From Hermatobates lingyangjiaoensis (taxonomy: Eukaryota > Arthropoda > Insecta > Hemiptera > Hermatobatidae), in NCBI GenBank assembly GCA_026182355.1, contig JAPFBL010001617.1:2108001-2172000 (forward strand): DNA of 64,000 nt. Direction: 5' to 3'. The position numbers were made by a program, and so were the translations under genes. Positions 52,760 to 63,141 of this stretch are shown here, piece by piece. Each line of letters begins with the position of its first letter. The first letter of the stretch is position 1. Under the pieces are notes generated by a model. That model was not told the DNA's origin and did no database searches. It saw only the letters and a program-made list of their open reading frames with translations.

Positions 52760-54147
52760 ATTGAATAAAATCAGACAGTGTTAATGTCCTAGTAGACGAT
52801 GAACTTATGAAAAAAAACACACCAATTTCGAATTAAGAAATTAATGAGTTACCTCATTAATGAGGATTGAATATTAGAATGTAATCATACCTCTTCATAA
52901 TATTCTAAAGGATTTCCATCCCTTTATCATTTGAGTTAATTGGGTGAGTAGAAGAGAAACAGCTATAAAATATACATTTAAATATCACAGAGATGCTATT
53001 CTATTGAATTGGTATTAGTTACCTGATACAGTAAAATTAAAATGAGAATGGAAGATTACATCTCCATATACCTGAATAGAGTTCCTATAGGCAAAACGAC
53101 ATGAATATGTAGAATGGAAATACTTAGAAAAATTTAAATTTAAAGTTAATAAAACATCATTTGAATACAAGAACCATAACTTAACTTACACAGTAGAATA
53201 AAAGAATAAGAAAGTGATCAACATCTCTTCACCACTTCAAATACGTTTCTACCCTCCAAAACTATTTGAGTTACATGGTGAATAGTAACTAAATCAAATA
53301 CAATACAATAAAAATAATAAAAAAATAAAGAAAATGAGACTTACTTTCAGTTTGTTCAGTTTATTCTTCTGTCCAGGGAAATATAGACCTAATGTGCCTT
53401 GGCGTCTCCTTCAGTGATTGGGGCAAACGTTTGATAGGGATAGGGAGGAGCTCGAATTTCTTCTTCAATCCATTGAAATGTATTTATAATTAGCCTCTTT
53501 TGACGAAGGATTAATGTCTTTGCAGATAGTAGAATTATTGCTGAGAGTGGTGAACAAATGTTATCTCGCTATTGATAAAACTAATTCGCTGCGTATATAA
53601 TATGTTTGAGGTGAGTAGCTCTTCTTAAGAAGAAAATCGCTATTACTTATTACTCATAATAATGATGCGTTAACAAAAAGAGATATGTGTAAGATGAGGT
53701 ATGGTGGCTACGTTTTTATGTTTGGATATATTATTCTGAATCACTCAGAGACACCTAGAAATTCTATAGATACCCTTTGAGAAATACTCTTCTAGAGACA
53801 TAACCGATCACGATCGGTCTGGTAAGAATAGTGGAAGTAAGAGGGTTTCGAACAGTGTATGAGGTTGAATGTTTGCTTCGCTGGGTACTGTTATAAGCTA
53901 AGTACATAAACTTGAAATGATTACATGCATAAACTCAAAACATGCCCACTAACCTGTGTATAGGTATCCTTTCATCTGTACCTGCAACAGTACACTTGTT
54001 AATATTAACTCAATGGTAATATAAAATATTGTGGAATCTTTGTCAGTCATGGTTGTAACTAGTCATAATCAAATAATTCTGACATATGTTAAACTTTTAT
54101 AATTAAAACATAAATCAGTTCAGCATATTTTATGAAGTAATTTTTCT
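52760..54147. other. AT-rich flank, nothing recognised
   Basis: No supported gene or repeat family. Confidence 0.4.
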
Positions 54148-56716
54148 CGTATTTTTTTACTTTACTATAAGTAAAGTATAGTGATCGTGAAAAAATTCGA
54201 TCTCGAGATTTTGACGGAATTACATGTTTTGAGGTCCCAGAAGTCGTTTTATGAAGTTTTTTCGATGATGTCTGTGGGTGGGTGGGTGAGTGTGTTAGCA
54301 TTGCTTGTTACCACGCTACGGTCCAGAATCTTTGATGGATCAAGTTGATATTTTATACAAAAATAGGACTCATAGAGTAGAAGATACCTATTGTTTGGGA
54401 AGAATTATGCATGATGGCAAAGTCACTTTTTTTGCCAAAAACCGTTTTTTAGAAAACATTTTTTTCTCCTAAACTGATAAACCTAGAGTTTTGAAATTTT
54501 GACATTATCTTTGAGGTTACAAATGGAACCAACGAAAAAAATATATTTAGAATTTTAAAACAACGGAAAATATTTTTTTTTCAATAAAATGTAAAAATTT
54601 TGACTTATAATCTCAAAGCTTGTGAGAGCGATACAAGACATACCGTTTGACGGATCAAAATGAAACTATTCATAAAAATAGAACATTATATGGAAAATGA
54701 TTTGAGATGACTTTTTTTCAAAATCACATTCACCAAAGGGGCGTTAAAGTAGGATTTCTGTTTTCGAAAATGTTTTTTTGACGCTAAACGGCTCATTAAA
54801 AACTCATGAAAATTTGACCATAAATGGAACAAAAAAATTAGCAATTCATAAAAAAATATTCATGAAGTTTCAATTACGGGAAAGAGTATAAAGCTATAAA
54901 AACTGTTTGTTTATCCTAGACTACGGGATCACCTGCTATACTTGTCGAATTTTTGATATTTTTTTACATTGTTTACATTGACTTAGAAATTTTTTGAGCG
55001 AATCCACTGAGTTAGAATTGATATTTATAAAGAAACAATTTAAATAGTTTATTGATTTATATGAGATGTAAGAGGAATAATATTGTTACATGTAAACAAA
55101 TCACCGCCAATAAACATAAATAATCTTCCATGGCATGATGGATTTGGCTCATAAAATGCTTTAATAAATCTATATATTGTACTCTTGAGCAAAACTTGAT
55201 ATCAGTTACAATTACATTATTATTGTGAATGTAGTACCTTTCCATGATATATAAATGTAATGAATGGACTCCTTCCTCAAGAAAGAGGACTTATGTTTGT
55301 TGAGAAATATCCAGTTATTTTTTACAATTCTAGCCTAATAGTTCATATTTATTATTTTCAAAAATTAGAAGCTCCCAACTATAAAGATTTAAATTATATT
55401 GAATAGCTGGCTTTGACTTCGATTTGAGTATGTAAACTGGCTAATTACTAATACATATATTTTTTCTCAATATACATTCATAGCAAACTTAAACAGAGTA
55501 CAGAAGGTAGGAAAAGGATACCACTCACTCAGAAAAAATTTGTATATATGATATTTGACAAAGGGGAAGGGAAATGATCTTATTAAATACTAAGAAGCCA
55601 TAAATTCCCAGTATAATAATTCTATAAAAGACCAAAAATGTAAAAGATAATTCAAAATTGCAATGTTTCGTTTAGAGATTAATAAATGTAATTATCGTAC
55701 ATCTTTAATTATAAATCATCTTAAAACAACATTTTTTTATCGATATTTATGATGTTTTTCAGAGAAAAAAAGGGTATTTTCCTGTTTTAAATTTGAAAAT
55801 TTTACTTTAATATTCAATGTAGAAGGATGTCAAGTAAACGATGTAGGAAATCCACTGGCTATTTGAACAAAAACCATGTTCTCTTGTAGGAGAATATTTT
55901 GTATCAAGAAATGTTCACTTTGGTTTTTCAAAAATGTTATTACTGCTGTAGTTATACTAATGAAATTATTTGCATCAGCTGTGTGATGTACAAAAATAAG
56001 CTTATATATTGATATGTCCTTCAATCACTATCTTTACTACCTCAGGAATGAAAGACTAATAATCATTTCCCATTTAGATGTTTACGTTATGCTTAAATGA
56101 GACGTAATGTGTTATATACTCAAGAAATTTGATATTAAGTTACTTATAGTAAAGTTGAGTGTAGGCCACTCCATATTTTTTTACATTGTTTACATTTCAG
56201 AATTTTTTTGAGTGAATCCACTGAGATAAAATTGATGTTAGAATTGATAATGGAAAAATTTAAATAATTTATTGACTTATATGAGATATAAGAGGAACAA
56301 TATTTTGACATTTAAAAAAAAAAAGCTCCAATAAACATAAATAAATTTCCTTTGTCTTCCATGGTGTGATGGATTTGTCCCATAAAATGCTTTAATAAAT
56401 CTATATATTGCACTCTTGAACAAAACTTAATATGAGTTATAATTAAGTAAATTTGTCTTTGTGAATTGTAGTCTTTCCATGCTATTGAAGTGTGACGAAT
56501 GATCTTTTTCCTGAAAAAGAGGAGTTATGTTTGTTAACAATTATCCAGTTTTTTCACTATCTAGTCTAATAGTTCATGAATTACTAATAAACGTCTCCCA
56601 TTTAAATGTTTACATTATGCCTAAATGAGATATTATATATTATATACCCAAGAGAATTGATATTAAGTTTACTTATAGTAAAGTTGAGTGCAGGCCACTC
56701 CAGATTTTCTTAAATT
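54148..56716 (+). repeat. Repeat family A, fullest copy, with a partial tandem right end
   Basis: Left end TTTACTTTACTATAAGTAAA then GTATAGTGATCGTGAAAAAA. The right end CTTATAGTAAAGTTGAGTGT then AGGCCACTCC occurs twice (56150-56178 and 56668-56705), since 56180-56705 repeats the right part with a deletion. Both ends share ACTATAAGTAAA as a palindromic block. No transposase recognised; 56024-55830 (minus) is a 64-codon frame related to frames in other copies. Probably a non-autonomous DNA transposon (inference). Confidence 0.65.
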
Positions 56717-56889
56717 AGAATCGCAATATGAAATTTATTTATCATCAATAACTTAAGTAAGTTGCACCTTCTTAATTTACAATTAATGTTTACTCAATAT
56801 TATCTCACTTTAAGAAATCTAAATCGTAATATGTTTCATATATACAATGCTTAATACTATGTTATTTATGAAGTATGAACATGTACATC

Positions 56890-56893
<4 letters not shown>

Positions 56894-56931
<38 letters not shown>
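56894..56931. repeat. (AT)n microsatellite
   Basis: About 19 AT units at the edge of the Penelope-like N-terminal fragment. Confidence 0.95.
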
Positions 56932-56934
<3 letters not shown>

Positions 56935-57077
56935 TATAAATAGGCAGCAGATCTTCTTTTAAACAAGTATCATTAAAATTAACCGCAGTCTCGGCATTCA
57001 CGATCTTAAGACTGAGAGATTCGATCCTACGAACTAACCTCCTGCTAACAGGGTTCAACTGGAAAAGGAGTTGGCCA

Positions 57078-57400
57078 AGTGACATGTTAAATTAAAATCG
57101 ATGACTCATGCTTAGTCATTGCTATAAATAGATTAAAAGGATAGTACAGGTTAATGTAAAGAGAAGGTTAAAGGTCAATAATGAACAAGAAACAAGCGGT
57201 TAGAATAAAAGAGTTGAAAGTCCAAGAAATTCAAGAAAGGCCAAGTGACATGTTAAGTTAAACTCGATGACTCATGCTTAGTCATTGCTATAAATAGATT
57301 AAAATCGATGACTCATGCTTAGTCATTGCTAAAAATAGATTAAAAGGATAGTACAGGTTAATATAAAGAGAAGGTTAAAGGTCAACGGTATAACTGGACT
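57078..57400. repeat. Short direct repeats in the Penelope-like non-coding part
   Basis: GATGACTCATGCTTAGTCAT occurs three times (57100, 57263, 57308 regions), and AGGATAGTACAGGTTAAT twice. The unit holds the palindrome-like TGACTCATGCTTAGTCA. Confidence 0.8.
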
Positions 57401-57426
57401 AATAGAGAATAAATAGATTAAGAAAA

Positions 57427-57475
57427 TTAATAATAATAATAATAATGTTAATAATAAATAATAATAATAATAATT
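57427..57475 (+). repeat. (AAT)n microsatellite
   Basis: Imperfect trinucleotide run. Confidence 0.9.
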
Positions 57476-57740
57476 AAGATTAATAGTGAACTAGAAAAGA
57501 TATATTAAATAACGAGTTGAAAGAGAGTAAGAATTAAAAGGGAAGGTATAGTTAGTTAGAAAAAGAAAGAAAAGTTTATAGTTAGTTAGTTATAACGAAA
57601 AGAAGAATAATAATAATAAATATAAGAAAAGTAAACGTATTGAGTGCGCAAGTTTTCGACATCACAGATGTCATCGACGGGCGAAGTTGTTCCTAGGAGA
57701 TCCAGGACGCAAAAGGCATAGGGAAGGGAAAGCAGGCAAG

Positions 57741-57781
57741 TAGTGGGGGTAAGGGTAGTGGGGGTAAGGGGGGTGGGGGAG
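57741..57781 (+). other. G-run cluster, quadruplex-prone
   Basis: Five closely spaced G runs (GGGGG, GGG, GGGGG, GGGGGG, GGGGG) on the plus strand within 40 bases, just downstream of the endonuclease frame. Confidence 0.6.
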
Positions 57782-57804
57782 CCCAACTGGAGAACAGCTG
57801 CAGA

Positions 57805-58302
57805 TCACCTGATGCCGGAGGCCGACTCGCGCCGAGCAGCCTCGGGAATACCGACCGCAGTCCGAGCGCCCGCCCTCACACCACTCTCCGGTCCACCAGT
57901 CCGAGTCACCAGATCAACTGAGCCACTATTATCAGCAGCACTATGTGGCGCTACACTCAGTCCGGTATCCCGCTGCACTTCACCGCTTACTGCCATACTC
58001 CTCATGCTGGGAATGACGAACATGTCTACCATCTGGCAGTTAAGGGAAGGCTTCTTAGACCTAATGTAGAGCGCTTCCAGGATTTTCAGGCGGTTAGGGT
58101 CACTTTGCAGTTGAAGGACTTTGGTTCCTTCGACTAACTTCTCCCTAGTGAGACGAGTACCATGGACTTCTTGTTCATGCTGTTTTGGTCCACCAGCAGA
58201 CAGATGTAGGGTAAGACGCCTCGAGAGCTTCGTGTTTGTCATGCCGATGTATGTAGAAGGCAGGGCTGCACAGTTCCCTGAATTACAAACATATTCATAC
58301 AC
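57805..58302 (-). CDS. Penelope-like GIY-YIG endonuclease, C-terminal fragment
   Basis: 165-codon open frame; the endonuclease is in its first 90 residues (YEYVCN, YIGMTNTKLSRRL, LTREKLVEG, EALYIRSKKPSLNCQ). The rest (SGEVQRDTGLSVAPHSAADN and onward) is low-complexity C-terminal tail. GC content is far above the surroundings, as expected for a recent arrival. Upstream frame continues to about 58375 (QCVTPELQKSHLV) without a start, so this is a broken part of a polyprotein. Confidence 0.8.
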   Translation of the reverse strand: MYEYVCNSGNCAALPSTYIGMTNTKLSRRLTLHLSAGGPKQHEQEVHGTRLTREKLVEGTKVLQLQSDPNRLKILEALYIRSKKPSLNCQMVDMFVIPSMRSMAVSGEVQRDTGLSVAPHSAADNSGSVDLVTRTGGPESGVRAGARTAVGIPEAARRESASGIR

Positions 58303-58369
58303 GAGATGACTTTTCTGGAGCTCTGGGGTGACACACTGGGGGCTGTTCTTAAGAACAACATTACTGGTC

Positions 58370-58405
58370 TTATTATATATATTATATATATTATATATCT
58401 TATTA

Positions 58406-58436
<31 letters not shown>
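58370..58436. repeat. AT-rich imperfect microsatellite
   Basis: TATTATATA-type units ending in (AT)n. Confidence 0.9.
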
Positions 58437-58439
58437 AAA

Positions 58440-59078
58440 TATTCTGTTTAATTAATGCTACTAAATTATAAGAAGTATAAATTCATTTTAATAAACTTAT
58501 AAAAATATTATTTCTTCGTTCATCCTAAATTATAGTAATTTGAAAAATAAATTAAGCAAAAATTATTTAATTAGTTTAGCATATTTCTAATTATACGTAT
58601 AATGTAAAATATTCTTTAGCAAATATGTACTATTAATAAATAGATAATTATACTTCATAAACAAACGTTAATAAGCATTTAAAACCTTTTTTAACTTCAT
58701 GTTGAATCCACAACAGTTTATTTTAACAAAGAGATACAAAATGTGTTAACCAAAAGAATGCTAATTTTGGTTAACTATTAATTAAGTACTTAAACTATTT
58801 AAGTACTTATGATATTGCACAAGTAAGTAAAGACTTTATAAAAAGAACAAAATAAAGTGAACAAAAACTAGAATTAGGATATGATTAAGATATGTGCAAG
58901 AATAGTTGTGATTCATTACGGTCAAAATAAACTTCAAATACAAATTAAGAACGAACCTCTCTCATTTTGTTCTACTTCCTTTTATGAATTAGGAATTGAT
59001 AATAATATTCACATCGTCATGATAACCAGTAGAAATACTGAAACATGTGGACTTAGAAAATGTATTATATATCTAGAT
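58440..59078. other. AT-rich stretch, nothing recognised
   Basis: A 75-codon plus-strand frame at 58881-59108 has no recognisable family. Confidence 0.4.
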
Positions 59079-59450
59079 CAGTGGTTCTCAACCTTTTTTA
59101 CCCATTGACCTCTTACCCTTCCTTTGATCTTTGTGGCTCTCTTCATACATATTAGACATAAGAACAATTTTCTATTTGTCACTAATTCAGATTTTAATTT
59201 TAGGTTTAATCATCAAAGGAATAGTATATAATTTTTATTTTTAATTTGAAACTAATTTAATACTAATAACGTATTCTACAATTATAATAATAATGATAAT
59301 ACCATACTCAGTAATAATAATAATCATAATTATAGTGATATAATTACAATATAACAATATTTCAATGATAATGCGGCTCAAGCTCATGGGAGCAGAGTTC
59401 ATCAGGCAATGGAATTCACAGCGGCATTACTTATGTATACTGGTAACAAA
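59079..59450 (+). mobile_element. hAT-like MITE fragment
   Basis: Starts CAGTGGTTCTCAACCTTTTT, a common terminus of non-autonomous hAT elements. The matching right end was not found; it seems cut by the family A fragment at 59453. Confidence 0.5.
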
Positions 59451-59452
59451 AT

Positions 59453-59523
59453 CTAGAGTGGCCTACACTCAACTTTACTATAAGTAAACTTAATATCAAA
59501 CTTCTTGGGTATATAATATATAA
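59453..59523 (-). repeat. Repeat family A, right-end fragment, inverted
   Basis: AGTGGCCTACACTCAACTTT then ACTATAAGTAAAC, directly followed by a Helitron 3' end. Confidence 0.65.
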
Positions 59524-60358
59524 CTAGCAAACCTACCCGTCTTTGACAGAATCAAAAATTCTATTATTCTTGGTATTCCAAAATACCATGGAATGCCATA
59601 CCAATTATAGTATTATACTAATACCATAATTAGAAATTATAGAATAGTAGAAAATACCATTAATAGTACAGTGTTAAACAAATACCTCTGTATACAATAC
59701 ATTAGCTGTCTGTCCTTCAGGTTCATGGAAGAACAAACAGTAGGAACCTCTGACTCATGAGCAAGTAAACTACAGTTGACCATGTGAGGAAAATTTCGTC
59801 TCGCTAACTTAAATTCCTACGTTAGATAAAGTTCCCCCTTGCGACTTAGTTAACGTCAATGCGAAATGGACTTTGCAATCATTTCAACAGAAACAGATAG
59901 TGGACGGAATCAATGGTATGTGTGGTATACAAACAGACTCCCCAATGCCATATCCAGTCATGATGTCCTCCTCTATGACATATCTGTGCAGAGCACGAAC
60001 TCAGAGTTGTGTCCCGTTGCATAGTTTTGGGGCACTCACGTTTCGTAACATGAAATTTGTTACTGCTACTAAATTGCAGCATTATTGCTCCTAGTTGAAG
60101 TTTTTACTCATTAGCAGGCAGTCCAGGAGAAATAAATTCAGAGTCAAGAAATTCAGTTAGATAATGAACTGCTTCCTCATCACTAATGACTCTCTTTACT
60201 GACTTGTAAGTTCTTTCTTCGGTATGATATAAGAACTTGTTTGTTGATTTTTCCTGCCTGTTCATATTAAGGTTGAGGATAGCTCGTTTACAAAACTATT
60301 TATTCTTAATACATAGTACATCTTGAACTCTGGGAAACACCTTTTCAATGATGTCAAA
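59524..60358 (-). mobile_element. Helitron 3' portion with helicase remnant
   Basis: Minus strand 3' end CTAG at 59527-59524, next to T, preceded by a GTC...GAC hairpin. 59880-59690 matches the helicase end of the 4872 copy (GTCTGTCCTTCAGGTTCATG on plus) but is broken. The 5' part is absent: the sequence joins at 60358/60359 to the 5' end of an oppositely oriented copy. Confidence 0.75.
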
Positions 60359-61721
60359 TCTTTATAAATAAAATAATGATTTTGTCTGTGCATTGCTTAG
60401 AACTGACTCAATTCAAGTTTTCTTTACGTTTCATACATTGGAGAAACTGAATCCACCTTAGAAAAATTTGTGTCGGTTTGTCGGTTTGTCGGTTTGTCTG
60501 TTTGTCCGCAAAACTTTGTCACAAGTAAACTCAGCTAGCATAAGACATACGAGTATAAAGCTGAAACTTTTACAGTAGATTTGGGTAGGTCTAACTTAAA
60601 ATATAGGCTCTTAGTTGATTGGAAATTCAACGTAGAAGTGAAGTTATAGACGTTTAAAGCAAAAACGTTTGTCACAAGTAAACTCAGCCACCATAAGACA
60701 TGGCGAGCTGAAACTTTGACACTGGATTTGTGTATGCCTAACTTAAAATATGGGCTCTAAATAGATTCATAATTAAGTACAGAAACGAAGTTATAGGACT
60801 TTAAGCGTATTTTCCTAACTTCACAGACAAGTTTGTTTTGAAAATACACAGGTGAAGCAAGTAGGTATTGTTGATTTTAATTTCATTGGAGAATAAGAAT
60901 ATATTGCGTATTTGACATCTTTGAAAAGGTGTTTCCCAGAGTTGAGGATGTACTATCTATTACGAATAAATAGTTTTGTAAACGAGAAATTCTCAACTCT
61001 TAATACGAACAGGCAGGAAAAATCAACAAACAAGTTCTTACGCTATATCATACCGAGGAAAGACCTTACAAGTCAGTAAAGAGATTGGATTAGTGATGAA
61101 GAAGCAGTTCATTATCTAATTGAATTTCGTGACTCTGAATTTATTTCTCCTGGACTGCCTGCTCATGAGTAAAAACTTAAAGTACGAGAACCAATCATGC
61201 TGCAATTTAGTAGCAGTAACAAATTTCATGTTACGAAACATGAGTGCCCCAAAACTGTGCAACGGGACACGACTCTGAGTTCGTGCTCTACACAGATATG
61301 CCATAGAGGCGGACATAATGACTGGAGTGGTATTGGGGAGTCTGTGTGTATACCACACATGCCATTGATTCCGAGCCACTGTCTGTTTACGTTGAAATGA
61401 TTGCAATGTCCGGTCAGAGTCTATTTCGCAATGACGTTAACTAAGTCGCAAAGGGAGACTTCATCTAACAAGGTAGCGAAACCAAATTTTTCTCACATGG
61501 TCAACTGTAGTTTACTTGCTCAAGGGTCAGAGGTTTCAACTCTTTCTTCTACCATGAACCTGAAGGACAGACAGCTAATGTAGTGTATTTAGAGGCATTT
61601 GTTTAACACTGTAGTAATAATGGTATTTTCTACTGTTCTACGAGTATAATTTCTAATGACATTTTGGAATACCAAAAATGACGGAACTTCTGATTCCGTC
61701 AAAGACGGGTACGTTTGCTAT
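60359..61721 (+). mobile_element. Helitron, nearly complete by termini, with broken helicase end
   Basis: 5' end TCTTTATAAATAAAATAATG, then GTCGGTTTGTC repeats (60474-60510). Helicase remnant 61401-61583: MQCPVRVYFAMTLTKSQRET (FAMTxxKSQ box). 3' end: CCGTCAAAGACGGG hairpin then TACGTTTGCTAT, the CTAG mutated. Its right half is the mirror of 59524-60355. Confidence 0.75.
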
Positions 61722-61744
61722 GTATTATATATAACTGTAAACTT

Positions 61745-62105
61745 TTTTTTAATTTAATATTTGCTTAATAAATACACCGGTAATAATGTAAGGTACGGGA
61801 CCAGAGTAGCCCAGTGGCTTGCGTGATCGCCGATGACAGTAGTGCAAATGTATTATAAATAAATGTAACAAACAAATATTTTTTTGAATTTAAAATGTGG
61901 ATAATATAAAAAATGGTAATAAAGTAAAGGGATCTAGCCAGGGTAGCCAGTAGCTTGCTTGCTCGCCGATGACAGTAGTGCAAATGTATTATAAATAAAT
62001 ACAACAAAAATATTTTTTTTAATTTAATATTTGCATAATGTAAACACTGGTAATAAAGTAAGGTATGGAACCAGAGTAGCCCAGTGGCTTGCGTGCTAGC
62101 TTTTG
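61745..62105 (+). repeat. Tandem repeat, about 130-bp unit, tRNA A-box-like core, 2.6 units
   Basis: Each unit has AATTTAA.ATTTG, GGTAATAA.GTAA, CAGAGTAGCCCAGTGGCTTG, CGCCGATGACAGTAGTGCAA and ATGTATTATAAATAAAT. TAGCCCAGTGG fits a pol III A box; there is no B box. The array lies between two Helitron copies. Same family as 5715-5900. Confidence 0.75.
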
Positions 62106-62116
62106 ACCGGGAGCAC

Positions 62117-62452
62117 GTTAATTAGAACTAACTCATTTCAAGTTTTCTTTACGTTTCATACTTCAGAGTAGCCACATGTATCCTTAGAATAATTTCTGTC
62201 TGTGGGTTTGTCCACAAAATATTGCTACCATAAGACATAAAAAGCTGAATCATTGATTGTATATTTGTGTATGTCTAACTTAAAATCTAATCTTTGTATA
62301 CAGAGGCATTTGTTTAGCACTGTACTAATAATGGTATTTTCTACTATTCTATAACTTCTAATTGTAGTATTAGTATAATACTATAATTGATATTTTGGAA
62401 TACCAAGTATAATAGAATTTTTGATTCCGTCAAAGACGGGTACGTTTGCTAG
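62117..62452 (+). mobile_element. Short non-autonomous Helitron derivative
   Basis: It starts inside the 5' region (TTAGAACTAACTCATTTCAAG) and ends with the CCGTCAAAGACGGG hairpin, TACGTTTGCTAG at 62449-62452 and T. Only 336 bp. Confidence 0.75.
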
Positions 62453-62459
62453 TACGTAA

Positions 62460-63015
62460 TATATATGCTCAAATGAAATTAAAATCAACAACAATACCTA
62501 CTTGCCACACCTGCGTATTGTCAAAATAAACTTGTCTGCGAAGTGAGGAAAATACAGCTTAAAGCCCCATAACTTCGCTTCTGCACTGAATCATCAATCT
62601 ATTTAGAGCCTATATTTTAAGTTAGGCATACACAAATCTAGTATCAAAGTTTCAGCTTGCTATGTCTTATGGTGGCTGAGTTTACTTGTGACAAACGTTT
62701 TTGCTTTAAACGTCCATAACTTCACTTCTACGTTGAATTTCGAATCAATTCAGAGTTTATATTTTAAGTTAGACATACACAAATATACTGTAAAAGTTTC
62801 AGCTTGATATGTGTTATGGTTGCTGAGTTTACTTGTGACAAAATTTTGCGGACAAACCGACCTACCGACAAACTGACAAACCGACAAACTGACAAACCGA
62901 CAGAAATTTTTCTAAGGGTCGATTCGATTTCTCCAATGTATGAAACGTAAAGAGAACTTGAAATGAGTCAGTTCTAAGCAATGTACAGACAAAATCATTA
63001 TTTTATTTATATAGA
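62460..63015 (-). mobile_element. Helitron 5' portion
   Basis: Minus strand start TCTATATAAATAAAATAATG at 63015, then four GTCGGTTTGTC-type units (62862-62903). Two internal copies of the block with GTCCATAACTTC...TCAC. The 3' part is absent. Confidence 0.75.
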
Positions 63016-63141
63016 TTTCCTACAAGAGAGCATGGCTTTTGCTCCAATAGCCCGTGGATCTCTTACATAGTTGACCTCCTACTACATTTAATACTTAAGA
63101 TAAATTTTCCCATTTAGAACTTGAAAATATTTTAAAACCTC
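63016..63141 (-). repeat. Repeat family A fragment
   Basis: AACATGGCTTTTGCTCCAATAG-type sequence (63032-63056) and TAAATTTTCCCATTTAGAA match the inverted 15530-15620 segment. Confidence 0.6.

Larger units (their letters stand above)
56935..58380 (-). mobile_element. Penelope-like element, head-to-tail junction of two partial copies
   Basis: Reading the minus strand, 58380-57990 is the 3' part of one copy: QKSHLVYEYVCNSGNC, STYIGMTNTKLSRRLTLH, EALYIRSKKPSLNCQ, the GIY-YIG endonuclease with its Tyr, Arg, His, Glu and Asn. About 700 bp of non-coding DNA follows, including repeated blocks. Then 57085-56940 encodes an N-terminal region (LVRRIESLSLKIVNAETAVN, FNDTCLKEDLLPIY). C-terminal part followed by N-terminal part is the arrangement produced by tandem Penelope copies with pseudo-LTRs. 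The reverse transcriptase itself is absent. Confidence 0.8.

Noticed and set aside
57743..58137. Plus-strand open frames in the GC-rich island
   Set aside because: Antisense of the GIY-YIG endonuclease frame; no motif of their own.
57805..58302. A host GIY-YIG nuclease gene
   Set aside because: No start, no conserved host neighbours, and the order of fragments fits a Penelope-like retroelement.
61745..62105. CRISPR-like array
   Set aside because: Units are about 130 bp of continuous repeat without short repeats and unique spacers, in a eukaryotic genome.
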